In this document: piece after piece, positions 34,995-43,748 of the stretch
Position numbering within the stretch: the first letter of the stretch is position 1
How the letters are laid out: each line of letters begins with the position of its first letter
Assembly (NCBI RefSeq): GCF_002105465.1
Contig: NZ_NCSQ01000166.1
Location: 570-64,569 of the forward strand
DNA length: 64,000 nt
From: Aquidulcibacter paucihalophilus
GTDB taxonomy: Bacteria > Pseudomonadota > Alphaproteobacteria > Caulobacterales > Aquidulcibacteraceae
Direction of reading: 5' to 3'
Notes under the pieces: model-generated
Databases searched by the model: none
What the model saw: the letters and a program-made list of their open reading frames with translations, nothing else
Told to the model about the DNA's origin: nothing
Position numbers and translations under genes: made by a program

Positions 34995-35483
34995 ATGGCC
35001 TCTAACCCGCAAATTGGATTGATTATGGGCTCCCGCTCGGATTGGGAAACCATGATTGAGGCGGCCAAGATTCTCGACGATTTGGCGGTGCCCTATGAAG
35101 CCAAAGTCGTCTCTGCCCACCGCACCCCCGATAAAATGAGCCTTTATGCGAAAGAGGCCAAAGGCCGCGGTCTGAAGGTGATTATTGCCGGTGCTGGCGG
35201 GGCTGCACATTTGCCCGGCATGGTGGCCGCGATGACGACATTGCCGGTTCTTGGCGTGCCTGTCCGCTCAGCTGCTTTATCCGGGCAAGACAGTCTGTTG
35301 TCGATTGTACAAATGCCCAAGGGCATCCCAGTGGGGACCTTGGCGATTGGCCCGGCCGGGGCTGCAAACGCCGCCTTGCTGGCTGCCTCCATTCTCGCCT
35401 TGACCGATGATGCCTTGGCCGAGCGCCTTTCGGCGTGGCGCGAGGCGCAAACCGAAGCCGTTGGGGACGATCCGCGCGCATGA
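34995..35483 (+). CDS. purE: N5-carboxyaminoimidazole ribonucleotide mutase
   Basis: Moves the carboxyl group of N5-CAIR to give CAIR in purine synthesis. 162 residues, class I Pur[15 protein letters not shown] at the N-terminus binds substrate phosphate; [24 protein letters not shown] and LPVLGVPV are conserved. GGAAAGC precedes the ATG. It overlaps purK by ATGA. Confidence 0.97.
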   Translation: MASNPQIGLIMGSRSDWETMIEAAKILDDLAVPYEAKVVSAHRTPDKMSLYAKEAKGRGLKVIIAGAGGAAHLPGMVAAMTTLPVLGVPVRSAALSGQDSLLSIVQMPKGIPVGTLAIGPAGAANAALLAASILALTDDALAERLSAWREAQTEAVGDDPRA

Positions 35484-36568
35484 CACCTGCCTCTGATCGC
35501 CTCGCCCCCGGTTCGACCATCGGCATTTTAGGGGGCGGACAATTAGGCCGTATGCTGGCGGTAGCCGCAGCTGAACTGGGCTTTGATTGCGTGATTTACG
35601 AGCCAGAGCCTGATTGTCCCGCCGGGCGCGTCGCCGCCAAATGCTTTACGGCTGCTTGGGACGATCAAGAAGCGCTGGCCGCCTTTGCCGATCGCGTCGA
35701 CGTGGTGACCTTCGAATTTGAAAATGTGCCCGCCGCCTCGCTCGCCTTTTTGGAAGCACGCGCCATCATCCGCCCTGGGCTGAAGTCGTTGCAATTGACG
35801 CAAGACCGCTTGGTCGAAAAGCAATTCATCCAGAGCTTGGGTCTTGAGACGGCCCCTTTTGCCGTCTGTGACAGCCTTGAAGATCTTGGTCGCGGAGTTG
35901 AGACAATCGGCCTGCCGGCCATCTTGAAGACCCGCACCTTGGGCTATGACGGCAAGGGTCAATTCCGCTTAAGCCAGATAACCGATGTGGCTGAAGCTTG
36001 GGCCGCTTTGGGTGGGAGGCCAGCGATTTTGGAGGGCTTTGTGCCCTTTGAGCGCGAGGTATCGGTCATTCTAGCCCGCGCAATCGATGGCAGTGTTGCT
36101 GCCTATGATGTGACCGAAAATGTCCACCAAGGCGGGATATTGCATACCTCTACTGTTCCGGCACAAATTTCTGACGGGCTCGCCACCAAGGCGATAGCGG
36201 CTGCTGCCCAGCTTGCTGCAGCTCTAGACCATATTGGAGTCTTGGCTGTGGAGTTCTTTGTTGTGGGTGGGGACCAATTGGTGGTCAATGAAATTGCACC
36301 GCGTGTCCATAATTCTGGCCATTGGACCCAAGATGGCTGTGCGGCCAACCAGTTCCAACAGCATATTCGCGCTGTCGTCCACTGGCCTTTGGCCTCGACA
36401 CAGCGCCATGCACCACAGGTCGTGATGACCAATCTGATTGGCAAGGATATGGAGGCTTGGGCCGACCTATCTGGTCAGCCCGATACATTTGTCCATCTCT
36501 ACGGCAAACGCTCTATCCGCGAAGGCCGCAAAATGGGCCATGCGATCCGTCTTTACGGCTTAGGCTGA
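35480..36568 (+). CDS. purK: N5-carboxyaminoimidazole ribonucleotide synthase
   Basis: ATP-grasp enzyme that carboxylates AIR with bicarbonate. 362 residues from the ATG at 35480 overlapping the purE stop; in-frame codons upstream are not family-like. Motifs: [67 protein letters not shown] and [15 protein letters not shown]. Its last 16 bases overlap the convergent COQ9 gene. Confidence 0.97.
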   Translation: MTPASDRLAPGSTIGILGGGQLGRMLAVAAAELGFDCVIYEPEPDCPAGRVAAKCFTAAWDDQEALAAFADRVDVVTFEFENVPAASLAFLEARAIIRPGLKSLQLTQDRLVEKQFIQSLGLETAPFAVCDSLEDLGRGVETIGLPAILKTRTLGYDGKGQFRLSQITDVAEAWAALGGRPAILEGFVPFEREVSVILARAIDGSVAAYDVTENVHQGGILHTSTVPAQISDGLATKAIAAAAQLAAALDHIGVLAVEFFVVGGDQLVVNEIAPRVHNSGHWTQDGCAANQFQQHIRAVVHWPLASTQRHAPQVVMTNLIGKDMEAWADLSGQPDTFVHLYGKRSIREGRKMGHAIRLYGLG

Positions 36569-37242
36569 GGCCCATAGCGCAGGCGGGTCAGAATGCCTAA
36601 GGGGTCGGGTATTTTATCGACCAGCTGATTGACCTGGGCTTTCACTTTTTCAAACTGCATTACACCCTTAATTTGCTTGTCCAAAAAGGCCCAAGTCGCG
36701 GCATTATCGTCGCTCTCATCCTGTAGCCAATAGGCCAAGGTCGCCAGATGCACGCCCGAAAGGATGGTGCGCTTAGAATAATAGTTGAAGTCGGTTGACG
36801 GGTCGCCCATTGCCACCCAAGCCCGGTCTGCCGCGCGCCAGCCTATCCTAACTGCATCGGGGGCATTATTCGGTGCCGCCAGATAGATGGCCGCGCGGCG
36901 CAGGCTTTCCTTATGTGTCGACAGCGCCTCCAGCCGCACACGCACCGCCAAGGTCGCCTTTTCGCGAATTTTTGTGCCTGGCGCACAATCTTCAATGGCG
37001 CGTTCCATTGCGCGCTCTGCCCGGTCAAACCAGGCATCAATCAAATCCACGGCCCCGCGCGGTGCGGCAAGCAAGGCCTCCCCCTCGCTCAAATTCGCCG
37101 CAACACGGGCGCGCTCTAGTGCATTTGGCAGCCAGCCGGAAAAGTTCGCCTCATCCAAGGCAGCATCAAGATAGCGATCCCGCAGCACTTGGATCGGGTC
37201 ATGGTGGGAAATCGGGTTAGAGAGGTCAGCGGAAACAGTCAT
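36553..37242 (-). CDS. COQ9 family protein (ubiquinone biosynthesis)
   Basis: 229 residues. The C-terminal COQ9 domain is evident in IREKATLAVRVRLEALSTHKESLRRA, WRAADRAWVAMGDPSTDFNYYSKRTILSGVHLATLAYW and WAFLDKQIKGVMQFEK. This lipid-binding, TetR-like fold supports COQ7-type hydroxylation in ubiquinone synthesis; it is typical of alphaproteobacteria and mitochondria. It is divergent from rpsU across a 165-base gap and overlaps purK by 16 bases at the 3' end. Confidence 0.92.
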   Translation of the reverse strand: MTVSADLSNPISHHDPIQVLRDRYLDAALDEANFSGWLPNALERARVAANLSEGEALLAAPRGAVDLIDAWFDRAERAMERAIEDCAPGTKIREKATLAVRVRLEALSTHKESLRRAAIYLAAPNNAPDAVRIGWRAADRAWVAMGDPSTDFNYYSKRTILSGVHLATLAYWLQDESDDNAATWAFLDKQIKGVMQFEKVKAQVNQLVDKIPDPLGILTRLRYGPQPKP

Positions 37243-37297
37243 AGGGCCTAAGATAGGTCATGCACCGCCTATGGTCCATCGCTGTTTTCGCAACTGA

Positions 37298-37314
37298 CAT
37301 GATTCGACATCATG
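37298..37314. promoter_or_regulatory. Inverted repeat in the COQ9/rpsU divergent region
   Basis: CATGAT-TCGAC-ATCATG forms a perfect six-base inverted repeat, 56 bases from the COQ9 start and 94 from the rpsU start. I cannot name a regulator, and chance is possible. The rest of the 165-base gap shows no further motif I trust. Confidence 0.3.
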
Positions 37315-37407
37315 AGGTGGACAATTGGGACTGATTTCTGTATGTCCCCCGCTCTACTTTCACTTGGCCAGTTTTCTGGTCGTTCGTCCAATTTATAGGG
37401 GGCTCCC

Positions 37408-37626
37408 CTGGTTCAGATCCTTGTGCGCGATAACAACGTCGATCAGGCGTTGAAAGCACTGAAAAAGAAGATGCAGCGTGAAGGCACCTTCCGCGAAATG
37501 AAGCGTCGTAATCATTTTGAAAAACCTTCTGAGAAGCGTGCTCGTGAAGACGCCGAAGCCGTGCGCCGTATGCGCAAGCTGCAGCGCAAGCGTGCGCAGC
37601 GCGAAGGCCTGGTTCTGAAGCGCTAA
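37408..37626 (+). CDS. rpsU: Ribosomal protein S21, apparently starting at CTG
   Basis: Small-subunit protein S21, 72 residues, strongly basic. The canonical alphaproteobacterial N-terminus (M)[19 protein letters not shown] is obtained only if translation starts at CTG 37408-37410. That codon sits five bases after AGGGGG (37397-37402), an ideal ribosome-site spacing. The next legal start, GTG at 37423, is 20 bases from that site and would drop VQIL. No ATG, GTG or TTG is available in frame between. [40 protein letters not shown] completes the family pattern (residues about 28-67). A strong terminator follows. Confidence 0.93.
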   Translation: MVQILVRDNNVDQALKALKKKMQREGTFREMKRRNHFEKPSEKRAREDAEAVRRMRKLQRKRAQREGLVLKR

Positions 37627-37650
37627 GCCATTTGGCTTGACTAAATTCAT

Positions 37651-37685
37651 AAGCCGCCGCTGGGGTCGCCTAGCGGCGGCTTTTG
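37651..37685 (+). terminator. Rho-independent terminator of rpsU
   Basis: AAGCCGCCGCT (37651-37661) pairs perfectly with AGCGGCGGCTT (37672-37682) across a ten-base loop, and the stem runs into TTTTG. It lies 24 bases after the rpsU stop. This is the clearest intrinsic terminator in the window. Confidence 0.85.
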
Positions 37686-37707
37686 TGCTTGTTAGGGAGA
37701 TACATGC

Positions 37708-38151
37708 GTGCACGATCAACCGAGCGCGGGCCGCTTTGAGGGCCGCACCCATTTTCTGCCTGTGCGGATCTATTACGAAGATACCGACATGTCGGGCATT
37801 GTCTATCATGCCAATTATCTGCGCTATTTTGAGCGCGGGCGGTCAGATTTTTTGCGGCTAGCCGGAATTCACCACACCCAATTGCTCGAGCGCGACCCGC
37901 CCTTGGCCTTTGCCATCACCGGCATGGATGTTAAGTTCAAAAAGGCCGCCCGGATTGACGATAGTCTTGTGGTTCAAACCCAGTATGATGCCATCAAGGG
38001 CGTACGTCTTATCATCAATCAGACGATCTTTCGCGGTGAGGAAGTCATAGCGACAGCAGCGGTTGAGGCCGTGACGATTGATCTACAGGGCCGACCCAAG
38101 CGCCCGTTCAAAGAACTTGAAGCCCAGTTGGCACCCTATCTTCTGGCTTAG
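37708..38151 (+). CDS. ybgC: YbgC-type acyl-CoA thioesterase
   Basis: 147 residues, hot-dog fold. VRIYYEDTDMSGIVYHANYLRYFERGRSDFLR holds the catalytic Asp and the YHANYL motif near residue 34; AFAITGMDVKFKKAARIDDSLVV is also typical. GTG at 37708 is chosen because AGGGAGA lies seven bases upstream; a nearby ATG is out of frame. In most proteobacteria ybgC begins the tolQRAB operon. Here a glycosyltransferase gene converges on it and no tol genes are seen. Its stop overlaps that gene as TTAG. Confidence 0.92.
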   Translation: MHDQPSAGRFEGRTHFLPVRIYYEDTDMSGIVYHANYLRYFERGRSDFLRLAGIHHTQLLERDPPLAFAITGMDVKFKKAARIDDSLVVQTQYDAIKGVRLIINQTIFRGEEVIATAAVEAVTIDLQGRPKRPFKELEAQLAPYLLA

Positions 38152-39236
38152 GTTGGTTTGCGTTTGCGGCGCAGGCGCAACGCATTTTTCACCCGGTTCC
38201 AAACCTTATAGCGCTCCATGACTGGAAGCGGGTCAAGGTTCTCAAGGAATTGCTCGGCACACGCGCGCCATGAAAAGCCTTCGGCATAGGCGCGAACCTG
38301 TTTGCGGTCGAGGTGCAAGCACGCCTCAATGCTGGCGGTCAAATCATCGCCAATGGCACCCGCGTTAGAGCCCGGGATAATGTCTTTCGGGCCCGGCGCG
38401 ATAAAGGCTGCCACAGGGGTACCTGTTGCCATGGCCTCTAAGATCACCAGCCCGAACGTATCGGTATAGCTTGGGAAAACAAAGACATCAGCATTGGCAT
38501 AGCAAGCGGCAAGTTCGTTGCCGAACTTTGCGCCGAGGAATTTAGCCTCGGGGAAACGGGCTTCAAGGTCTGCCCGCGCAGGGCCGTCGCCGACCACGAC
38601 TTTGGTGCCGTTGAGGTTACAGGCCAGAAAGGCCTCGACATTCTTTTCAACCGAAACCCGCCCAACATAAAGGAAAATCGGCCCATCTATGCCAGCCAAA
38701 GGTCCACGATCAGCTGCCCGCAGGCGGGGGTGAAATTGCTCAGTATCCACGCCACGTGTCCACATCGCCAAGTTCTTAAAGCCGCGAGAGACCAAAAGAT
38801 CGTGCATGGTGGGCGTGGCCACCATCACGCGGCCGGCCATATGGTGGAACCAGCGCACATAGGCATAGCCCCAGCTTACCGGGATTGGGAATCGCGCCGA
38901 GACATATTCGGGATATTGGGTGTGGTAAGAGGTGGAGAAAGGAAATCGATGTTGGATGCAAATGCGGCGCGCTGTTAGGCCCAAGGTACCTTCAGTCGCA
39001 ATATGGACCGCCTCGGGTTCAAACGCTTCAAACCGCTCTTCAATATCATCCTTGGCAAACAGGGCCATTTTGATTTCAGGATAGGTCGGCAATGGAATGG
39101 TTTTGTAGCCATCGCTGGGCGTAACCATCATCACATCATGGCCCATCTCGCGTAATTCCTGCACGGTCCGCGAAAGCGTCCGAACGACTCCATTGACTTG
39201 TGGTTCCCACGCGTCTGTTACCAGCATGATGCGCAT
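38148..39236 (-). CDS. GT4-family glycosyltransferase
   Basis: 362 residues, GT-B fold. N-terminal RIMLVTDAWEPQVNGVVRTLSRTVQEL and the glycine-rich acceptor loop are typical of the SQDG/alpha-mannosyltransferase-like branch. The C-terminal half has PIFLYVGRVSVEKNVEAFL, VVGDGPARADLEARFP, and the E-x7-E donor-site motif in PSYTDTFGLVILEAMATGTPVAAF. It probably glycosylates a membrane lipid at the cytoplasmic face. Acceptor and donor are unknown. Divergent from putA with a 94-base gap. Confidence 0.9.
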   Translation of the reverse strand: MRIMLVTDAWEPQVNGVVRTLSRTVQELREMGHDVMMVTPSDGYKTIPLPTYPEIKMALFAKDDIEERFEAFEPEAVHIATEGTLGLTARRICIQHRFPFSTSYHTQYPEYVSARFPIPVSWGYAYVRWFHHMAGRVMVATPTMHDLLVSRGFKNLAMWTRGVDTEQFHPRLRAADRGPLAGIDGPIFLYVGRVSVEKNVEAFLACNLNGTKVVVGDGPARADLEARFPEAKFLGAKFGNELAACYANADVFVFPSYTDTFGLVILEAMATGTPVAAFIAPGPKDIIPGSNAGAIGDDLTASIEACLHLDRKQVRAYAEGFSWRACAEQFLENLDPLPVMERYKVWNRVKNALRLRRKRKPT

Positions 39237-39330
39237 ATAGAGGCCCTTGTTTTTTCCGTGGTGTCCTTACAGTGTGCCGCCATAAAAGGCCAATAAGGCC
39301 TGCATCACCTGCGCTTGAAGAAAGATCGTC

Positions 39331-42300
39331 ATGCTGACCCAAACAGACTTAGAGGCCATGGATGCCACCAAATATGGCGATGAAGTTGCCTTGGTGCAGG
39401 GCCTGATCGACACGAGCCCTTTGCGCGGCGCGGTTCGATCGCAGGCCTTGATGGACGCTCAGGCCATTGTGCGCAAAGCACGCGAGCGGGCCACGCCCGT
39501 TGGCATGTTAGAGACCTTTTTGGAAGAATTCGGCTTAACGACGCCCGAAGGCCTCGCCCTCATGTGTCTGGCTGAAGCGCTTTTGCGGGTGCCGGATCAA
39601 GAAACCGCTGACCGCCTGATCGCGGAAAAAATCACTAGCGGCGATTGGGGTGGGCGGGCTGGCAAGTCAGACAGCACATTGGTCAATGCTTCGGTCTGGG
39701 GGCTCATGCTGACGGGCAAAGTGGTCGATGTTGGGGCAGAAGCGCGCAAGGATTTAGGTGCCTTCATGCACCGCCTAACCCGAAAAGCGGGCGAACCTGT
39801 CATCCGCGCTGCTGTCGGCCAAGCCATGCGAATCATGGGTGAGCAATTCGTGTTGGGCCGCACGATTGAGGCGGCGATCAAGCGCGGCCAGGGCGCAATT
39901 CGCAAGCAACAAGCCAGCCACTTCTCGTTTGATATGCTGGGGGAAGGGGCGCGCACGCAAGAAGATGCAGCCCGCTATGCCAAAGCCTATGCCGAAGCGA
40001 TTGAGGCGGTGGGCAAAACTTCCAATGGGATGGGGCCTGTGAAGGCGTCGGGCATTTCGGTCAAGCTCAGCGCCCTCTCACCCCGCTATGAAGCCCGCCA
40101 GCGCCAGCAGGTGCATCAGACCCTTTATCCCGTCGTCCTCAATCTCGCCTTGATCGCCAAAAACTATGATATTGGCTTCTGTTTGGATGCTGAAGAAGCC
40201 GATCGCCTCGTCCTATCGCTTGAAATCCTTAACCGCCTTGCCCACGCGCCAGAGCTTGCTGGCTGGAACGGTCTTGGCCTTGCCATACAGGCCTATCAGA
40301 AACGCGCCCCCAAGACAGTCGAGACGGTGATAGCAATTGCCCGGTCGTCGGGGCGGAAGATCATGGCGCGCTTAGTCAAAGGGGCCTATTGGGATGCCGA
40401 GATTAAGCGCGCGCAAATGGCTGGTCGGCCGGATTTCCCGGTCTATACCACCAAGCCCGCGACCGATGTGTCTTACCTAGCATGCGCAGACCTGATGCTG
40501 CGGGCACCGGACGCCATCTATTGTCAGTTTGCCACCCACAATGCCCATACACTCGCCGCTGTCCGCAGCTTGGCGCAGGCTGCTGGCCAAGACTCTTATG
40601 AGTTTCAACGTCTGCACGGCATGGGCGAGACGCTCTATGCTACAGCGCGCGACCTCTTTGGCGAAATGAATGTGCGCGTCTATGCCCCCGTCGGTGCCCA
40701 TGAAGACCTGCTTCCTTATCTGGTTCGCCGCTTGCTGGAGAATGGAGCCAATACCAGTTTCGTGCATGCCTTCTTGGATGAGGATGTGCCAGTGGAGCGC
40801 GTGGCAGGCGACCCGTTGACGGCCTTAGAAGCGGGTGCACGGCGGCATTTGAAAGTGCCTGCCCCGCCTGCGCTTTATGGCGACGCCCGCGCCAATTCCA
40901 AAGGCCTTGATCTAACGCTGGCCCCCGATATCACAGCTCTTGAGCAAGCCATCCAAACCCAAGCCAAGATAAGCGAAGGTCAAGGCACAATTGCCATTAC
41001 CTCACCCCAAAACCATAAAGTCACGGTCGGCTATGTCGAAGAGACAAGGCTTGAAGCCCTTGATGCCGCTTGTGAAAAGGCGCATCTGGCCCAACCTGCT
41101 TGGGATCGGTTAGGTGGCTATGCCAGAAGCCTGATCCTCTTGCGTGCCGCCGATCTGATGGAGGCCGACCGCGCCCGCCTGATGGCACTTTGCTCAGCTG
41201 AGGCTGGCAAGACCTTACAGGACTGTATCGATGAAGTGCGCGAAGCCATCGATTTCTTGCGCTATTATGCTGCTCAAGCCGCACAAGAGTTTCAAACCCC
41301 GGTGGAACTGCCCAGTCCAGCGGGTGAGACCAATGTTCTGTCGCTGCACGGGCGGGGCGTATTTGGCTGCATCAGCCCGTGGAACTTCCCCTTGGCGATT
41401 TTCATGGGCCAGGTTTCTGCCGCGCTCGCCGCAGGCAATGCGGTGGTGGCCAAGCCTGCGGAACAGACCCCCTTAATCGCCCAAGCCGCCTGCGCTTTTC
41501 TCTATCAAGCCGGGGTGCCGAAAGATGTGTTGCATTTGGTTCTCGGCGATGGCCGCCTTGGAGCGCATCTGGTCAGCAATCCAAAGATCGCTGGCATTGC
41601 CTTTACCGGCTCTACCAGCGTCGCACGCTTGATCGCCCGCACCTTGGCGCACAAGGAAGGCCCAATTGTGCCTTTGATTGCAGAGACGGGCGGCCTGAAC
41701 GCCATGTTTGTCGATACCACCGCTTTGAAAGAACAAGTGGTGGATGATGTTGTCCTCTCAGCCTTTGGCTCGGCTGGGCAACGGTGTTCGGCGTTGCGCC
41801 TTTTATTTTTGCCGCATGAAACCGCCGATGCGGTGCTCGATTGCCTGATGGGGGCGATGGATGAATTGGTGCTAGGCGATCCTGCCCAGTTGTCCACCGA
41901 TATTGGCCCTGTGATTGATGCCGATGCGCGGGCCATTTTGGAAGCCCATGAAGCTCGCATGGCGCAAGAGGCTAAGATTTTGAAGAAAATCGATATTGGT
42001 GCGCTGGCAGATAAGGGCCATTTCTATGGGCCATGTCTGGTGGAGATCGATCATTTGGATGTTCTGGAAACCGAAGTGTTCGGCCCCATTCTGCATGTGA
42101 TACGCTATCATCCTGAAGCGATTGAAACCGTGGGTGCAGCCCTCGCGCACAAGGGCTATGGCCTGACATTGGGCTGTCACACCCGTCTCGACAGCTTTGT
42201 TGAGGCGGTGGAAGCAGCCGTCCCTGCAGGAAACTACTATGTCAACCGCTCCATGACCGGTGCCGTGGTGGGCGTTCAACCCTTTGGCGGCGAGGGGCTC

Positions 42301-42417
42301 TCCGGCACCGGCCCCAAAGCCGGCGGTCCCCATTATCTCCACCGTTTCGCTACCGAACGCACCAAAACCATCAACCGCGCCGCCCAAGGCGGTGACCCCC
42401 GCCTGTTCAATCTGTAA
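39331..42417 (+). CDS. putA: Bifunctional proline dehydrogenase / L-glutamate gamma-semialdehyde dehydrogenase PutA
   Basis: 1028 residues. It oxidises proline to glutamate using FAD and then NAD, donating electrons to the respiratory chain. There is no N-terminal ribbon-helix-helix DNA-binding domain, so this is the short, non-regulatory PutA type. Proline dehydrogenase barrel about 80-460: FCLDAEEADRL, ARLVKGAYWDAEIK, FATHNAHTLAAV, FQRLHGMGETLY. Aldehyde dehydrogenase about 520-990: SPWNFPLAIFMGQ, FTGSTSVARLI, the Glu of AETGGLNAMFVD, and the catalytic Cys of SAGQRCSALRLL. GAAGAAAG lies before the ATG. Confidence 0.97.
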   Translation: MLTQTDLEAMDATKYGDEVALVQGLIDTSPLRGAVRSQALMDAQAIVRKARERATPVGMLETFLEEFGLTTPEGLALMCLAEALLRVPDQETADRLIAEKITSGDWGGRAGKSDSTLVNASVWGLMLTGKVVDVGAEARKDLGAFMHRLTRKAGEPVIRAAVGQAMRIMGEQFVLGRTIEAAIKRGQGAIRKQQASHFSFDMLGEGARTQEDAARYAKAYAEAIEAVGKTSNGMGPVKASGISVKLSALSPRYEARQRQQVHQTLYPVVLNLALIAKNYDIGFCLDAEEADRLVLSLEILNRLAHAPELAGWNGLGLAIQAYQKRAPKTVETVIAIARSSGRKIMARLVKGAYWDAEIKRAQMAGRPDFPVYTTKPATDVSYLACADLMLRAPDAIYCQFATHNAHTLAAVRSLAQAAGQDSYEFQRLHGMGETLYATARDLFGEMNVRVYAPVGAHEDLLPYLVRRLLENGANTSFVHAFLDEDVPVERVAGDPLTALEAGARRHLKVPAPPALYGDARANSKGLDLTLAPDITALEQAIQTQAKISEGQGTIAITSPQNHKVTVGYVEETRLEALDAACEKAHLAQPAWDRLGGYARSLILLRAADLMEADRARLMALCSAEAGKTLQDCIDEVREAIDFLRYYAAQAAQEFQTPVELPSPAGETNVLSLHGRGVFGCISPWNFPLAIFMGQVSAALAAGNAVVAKPAEQTPLIAQAACAFLYQAGVPKDVLHLVLGDGRLGAHLVSNPKIAGIAFTGSTSVARLIARTLAHKEGPIVPLIAETGGLNAMFVDTTALKEQVVDDVVLSAFGSAGQRCSALRLLFLPHETADAVLDCLMGAMDELVLGDPAQLSTDIGPVIDADARAILEAHEARMAQEAKILKKIDIGALADKGHFYGPCLVEIDHLDVLETEVFGPILHVIRYHPEAIETVGAALAHKGYGLTLGCHTRLDSFVEAVEAAVPAGNYYVNRSMTGAVVGVQPFGGEGLSGTGPKAGGPHYLHRFATERTKTINRAAQGGDPRLFNL

Positions 42418-42480
42418 GGGGGCTAGCCTAACGATTGCCATTCAGCACGGCTTTGGCCGAGGCCCAGACCTTTTGCCGCA

Positions 42481-42522
42481 AGGTCCCCTGAGGTCCCCGC
42501 TCGCAGCTCACGCTTCGGCGGG
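42481..42522. repeat. Short direct and inverted repeats between putA and the amidase gene
   Basis: AGGTCCCC occurs twice (42481-42488 and 42491-42498). CCCGC (42496-42500) can pair with GCGGG (42518-42522). The segment resembles the GC-rich palindromic filler seen between genes in many alphaproteobacteria and could help end convergent transcripts. Only one copy was noticed in the window. Confidence 0.3.
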
Positions 42523-42551
42523 AATGACATGGCGAGAGAGGGATAGCAGGC

Positions 42552-43748
42552 TCAGTCTTGCCAAACTGGGAGGGTCATGGCCGGAAAAAGGCCGGCGAGA
42601 CCGAGAGCGATGTCTTCCCGGCCCGGTGCCGTCATGGCATGGAAGCCGATGGGCAAGCCGTCGATCAAGCCCATAGGCGCGCTGATCGCAGGCAGGTCGC
42701 CGACATTGGCATACATGGTGGCATAGGCCTGATCCACGGGTGGGCCGACATCGTGATCAAAGGCAAGGTGCGATACGGTCGGGCTGATCACGCCCGCCAA
42801 GTCTTCACGTGAAAAGCAGTTGCGCAACCGTTCCTTGGTAAGCGCAATCGTCTCATATGCCTGGTCAATCCGAGCTTGCAGCGCGCCTTGGCCATAGCTT
42901 AGCATGGCCCTAAATTCAGGCGTTAAGCCGGAATCCGGGTCGGCTAGTTCTGCAGCCCATTCACGCGCGCCTTCCACTTCGCAGACCAGCAGACAAGCCA
43001 ACACGACGTCAATGTCGGTGAAGCCTAAAGCCAGATCGACCTCGATGACCTGTGCCCCCGCGTCGAGCAAGCGTTGGCATGCCACCGCAAAGCTGGGCTG
43101 GATCAGCGCTGGTGGGGCTGCTCGGTCCCGGGCTACGGCAAAACGTAAGCCCTGCAGGGAATGAAGTGCGGCAGGCGCGCCCAAGGCTTTCGCGACGGCC
43201 CAAAGTGTTTCAGGATTTTTGGCCAATGGTCCGACTTGATCCAATGTGGTCGACAAGGGCACGACACCGCTCTGAGACACCAAAGTGCCCGAGGGCTTCC
43301 ATCCATACACACCACAATAGGAAGCCGGCAGACGGATGGAGCCCATCGTGTCTGTTCCCAAGGCCGCATCGACAAGACCTGCGGCAATCGCCGCACCCGA
43401 TCCACCTGACGAGCCGCCGGGTGAGAAATTGGCCCGCCATGGGTTGATGCAGCGGCCGTAAGCCTTGTTGTCGGTCGTGGCCCCCAAGGCACCTTCATGC
43501 ATATTCAGGGTGCCGACGATTTCTGCACCAGCCTTACGCAACAAAGCGACAACGGGTGCATCATGGGTGGCAATTGCCTGGCGGCGCGCCTGCGAGCCAG
43601 CCGTATTGGCAAGGCCCTGAACCGCAATATTGCCCTTTACCCCCAGCCGAAGGCCCGCAAGCGCGCCTTCGCTCTGTGGCGGGGTCTCATCAAAGGCGAT
43701 GAAGGCCCTGATGGCTTGATTGGCGGCGAGAAGTTTTGCGTGATCCAT
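42552..43748 (-). CDS. Amidase-signature family enzyme
   Basis: 398 residues. The Ser-cisSer-Lys triad is visible: Lys in GLRLGVKGNIAVQG near residue 34, and the serines in FSPGGSSGGSGAAIAAGLVD with GTDTMGSIRLPASYCGVYGWKPS (residues about 110-153). The enzyme is shorter than GatA (about 480) and lacks gatC or gatB neighbours, so it is not the tRNA amidotransferase. It overlaps the ligase gene by one base (TGATG), so it is in one operon with the ligase and the MmgE/PrpD protein. It probably hydrolyses a small amide in the same pathway. Confidence 0.9.
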   Translation of the reverse strand: MDHAKLLAANQAIRAFIAFDETPPQSEGALAGLRLGVKGNIAVQGLANTAGSQARRQAIATHDAPVVALLRKAGAEIVGTLNMHEGALGATTDNKAYGRCINPWRANFSPGGSSGGSGAAIAAGLVDAALGTDTMGSIRLPASYCGVYGWKPSGTLVSQSGVVPLSTTLDQVGPLAKNPETLWAVAKALGAPAALHSLQGLRFAVARDRAAPPALIQPSFAVACQRLLDAGAQVIEVDLALGFTDIDVVLACLLVCEVEGAREWAAELADPDSGLTPEFRAMLSYGQGALQARIDQAYETIALTKERLRNCFSREDLAGVISPTVSHLAFDHDVGPPVDQAYATMYANVGDLPAISAPMGLIDGLPIGFHAMTAPGREDIALGLAGLFPAMTLPVWQD

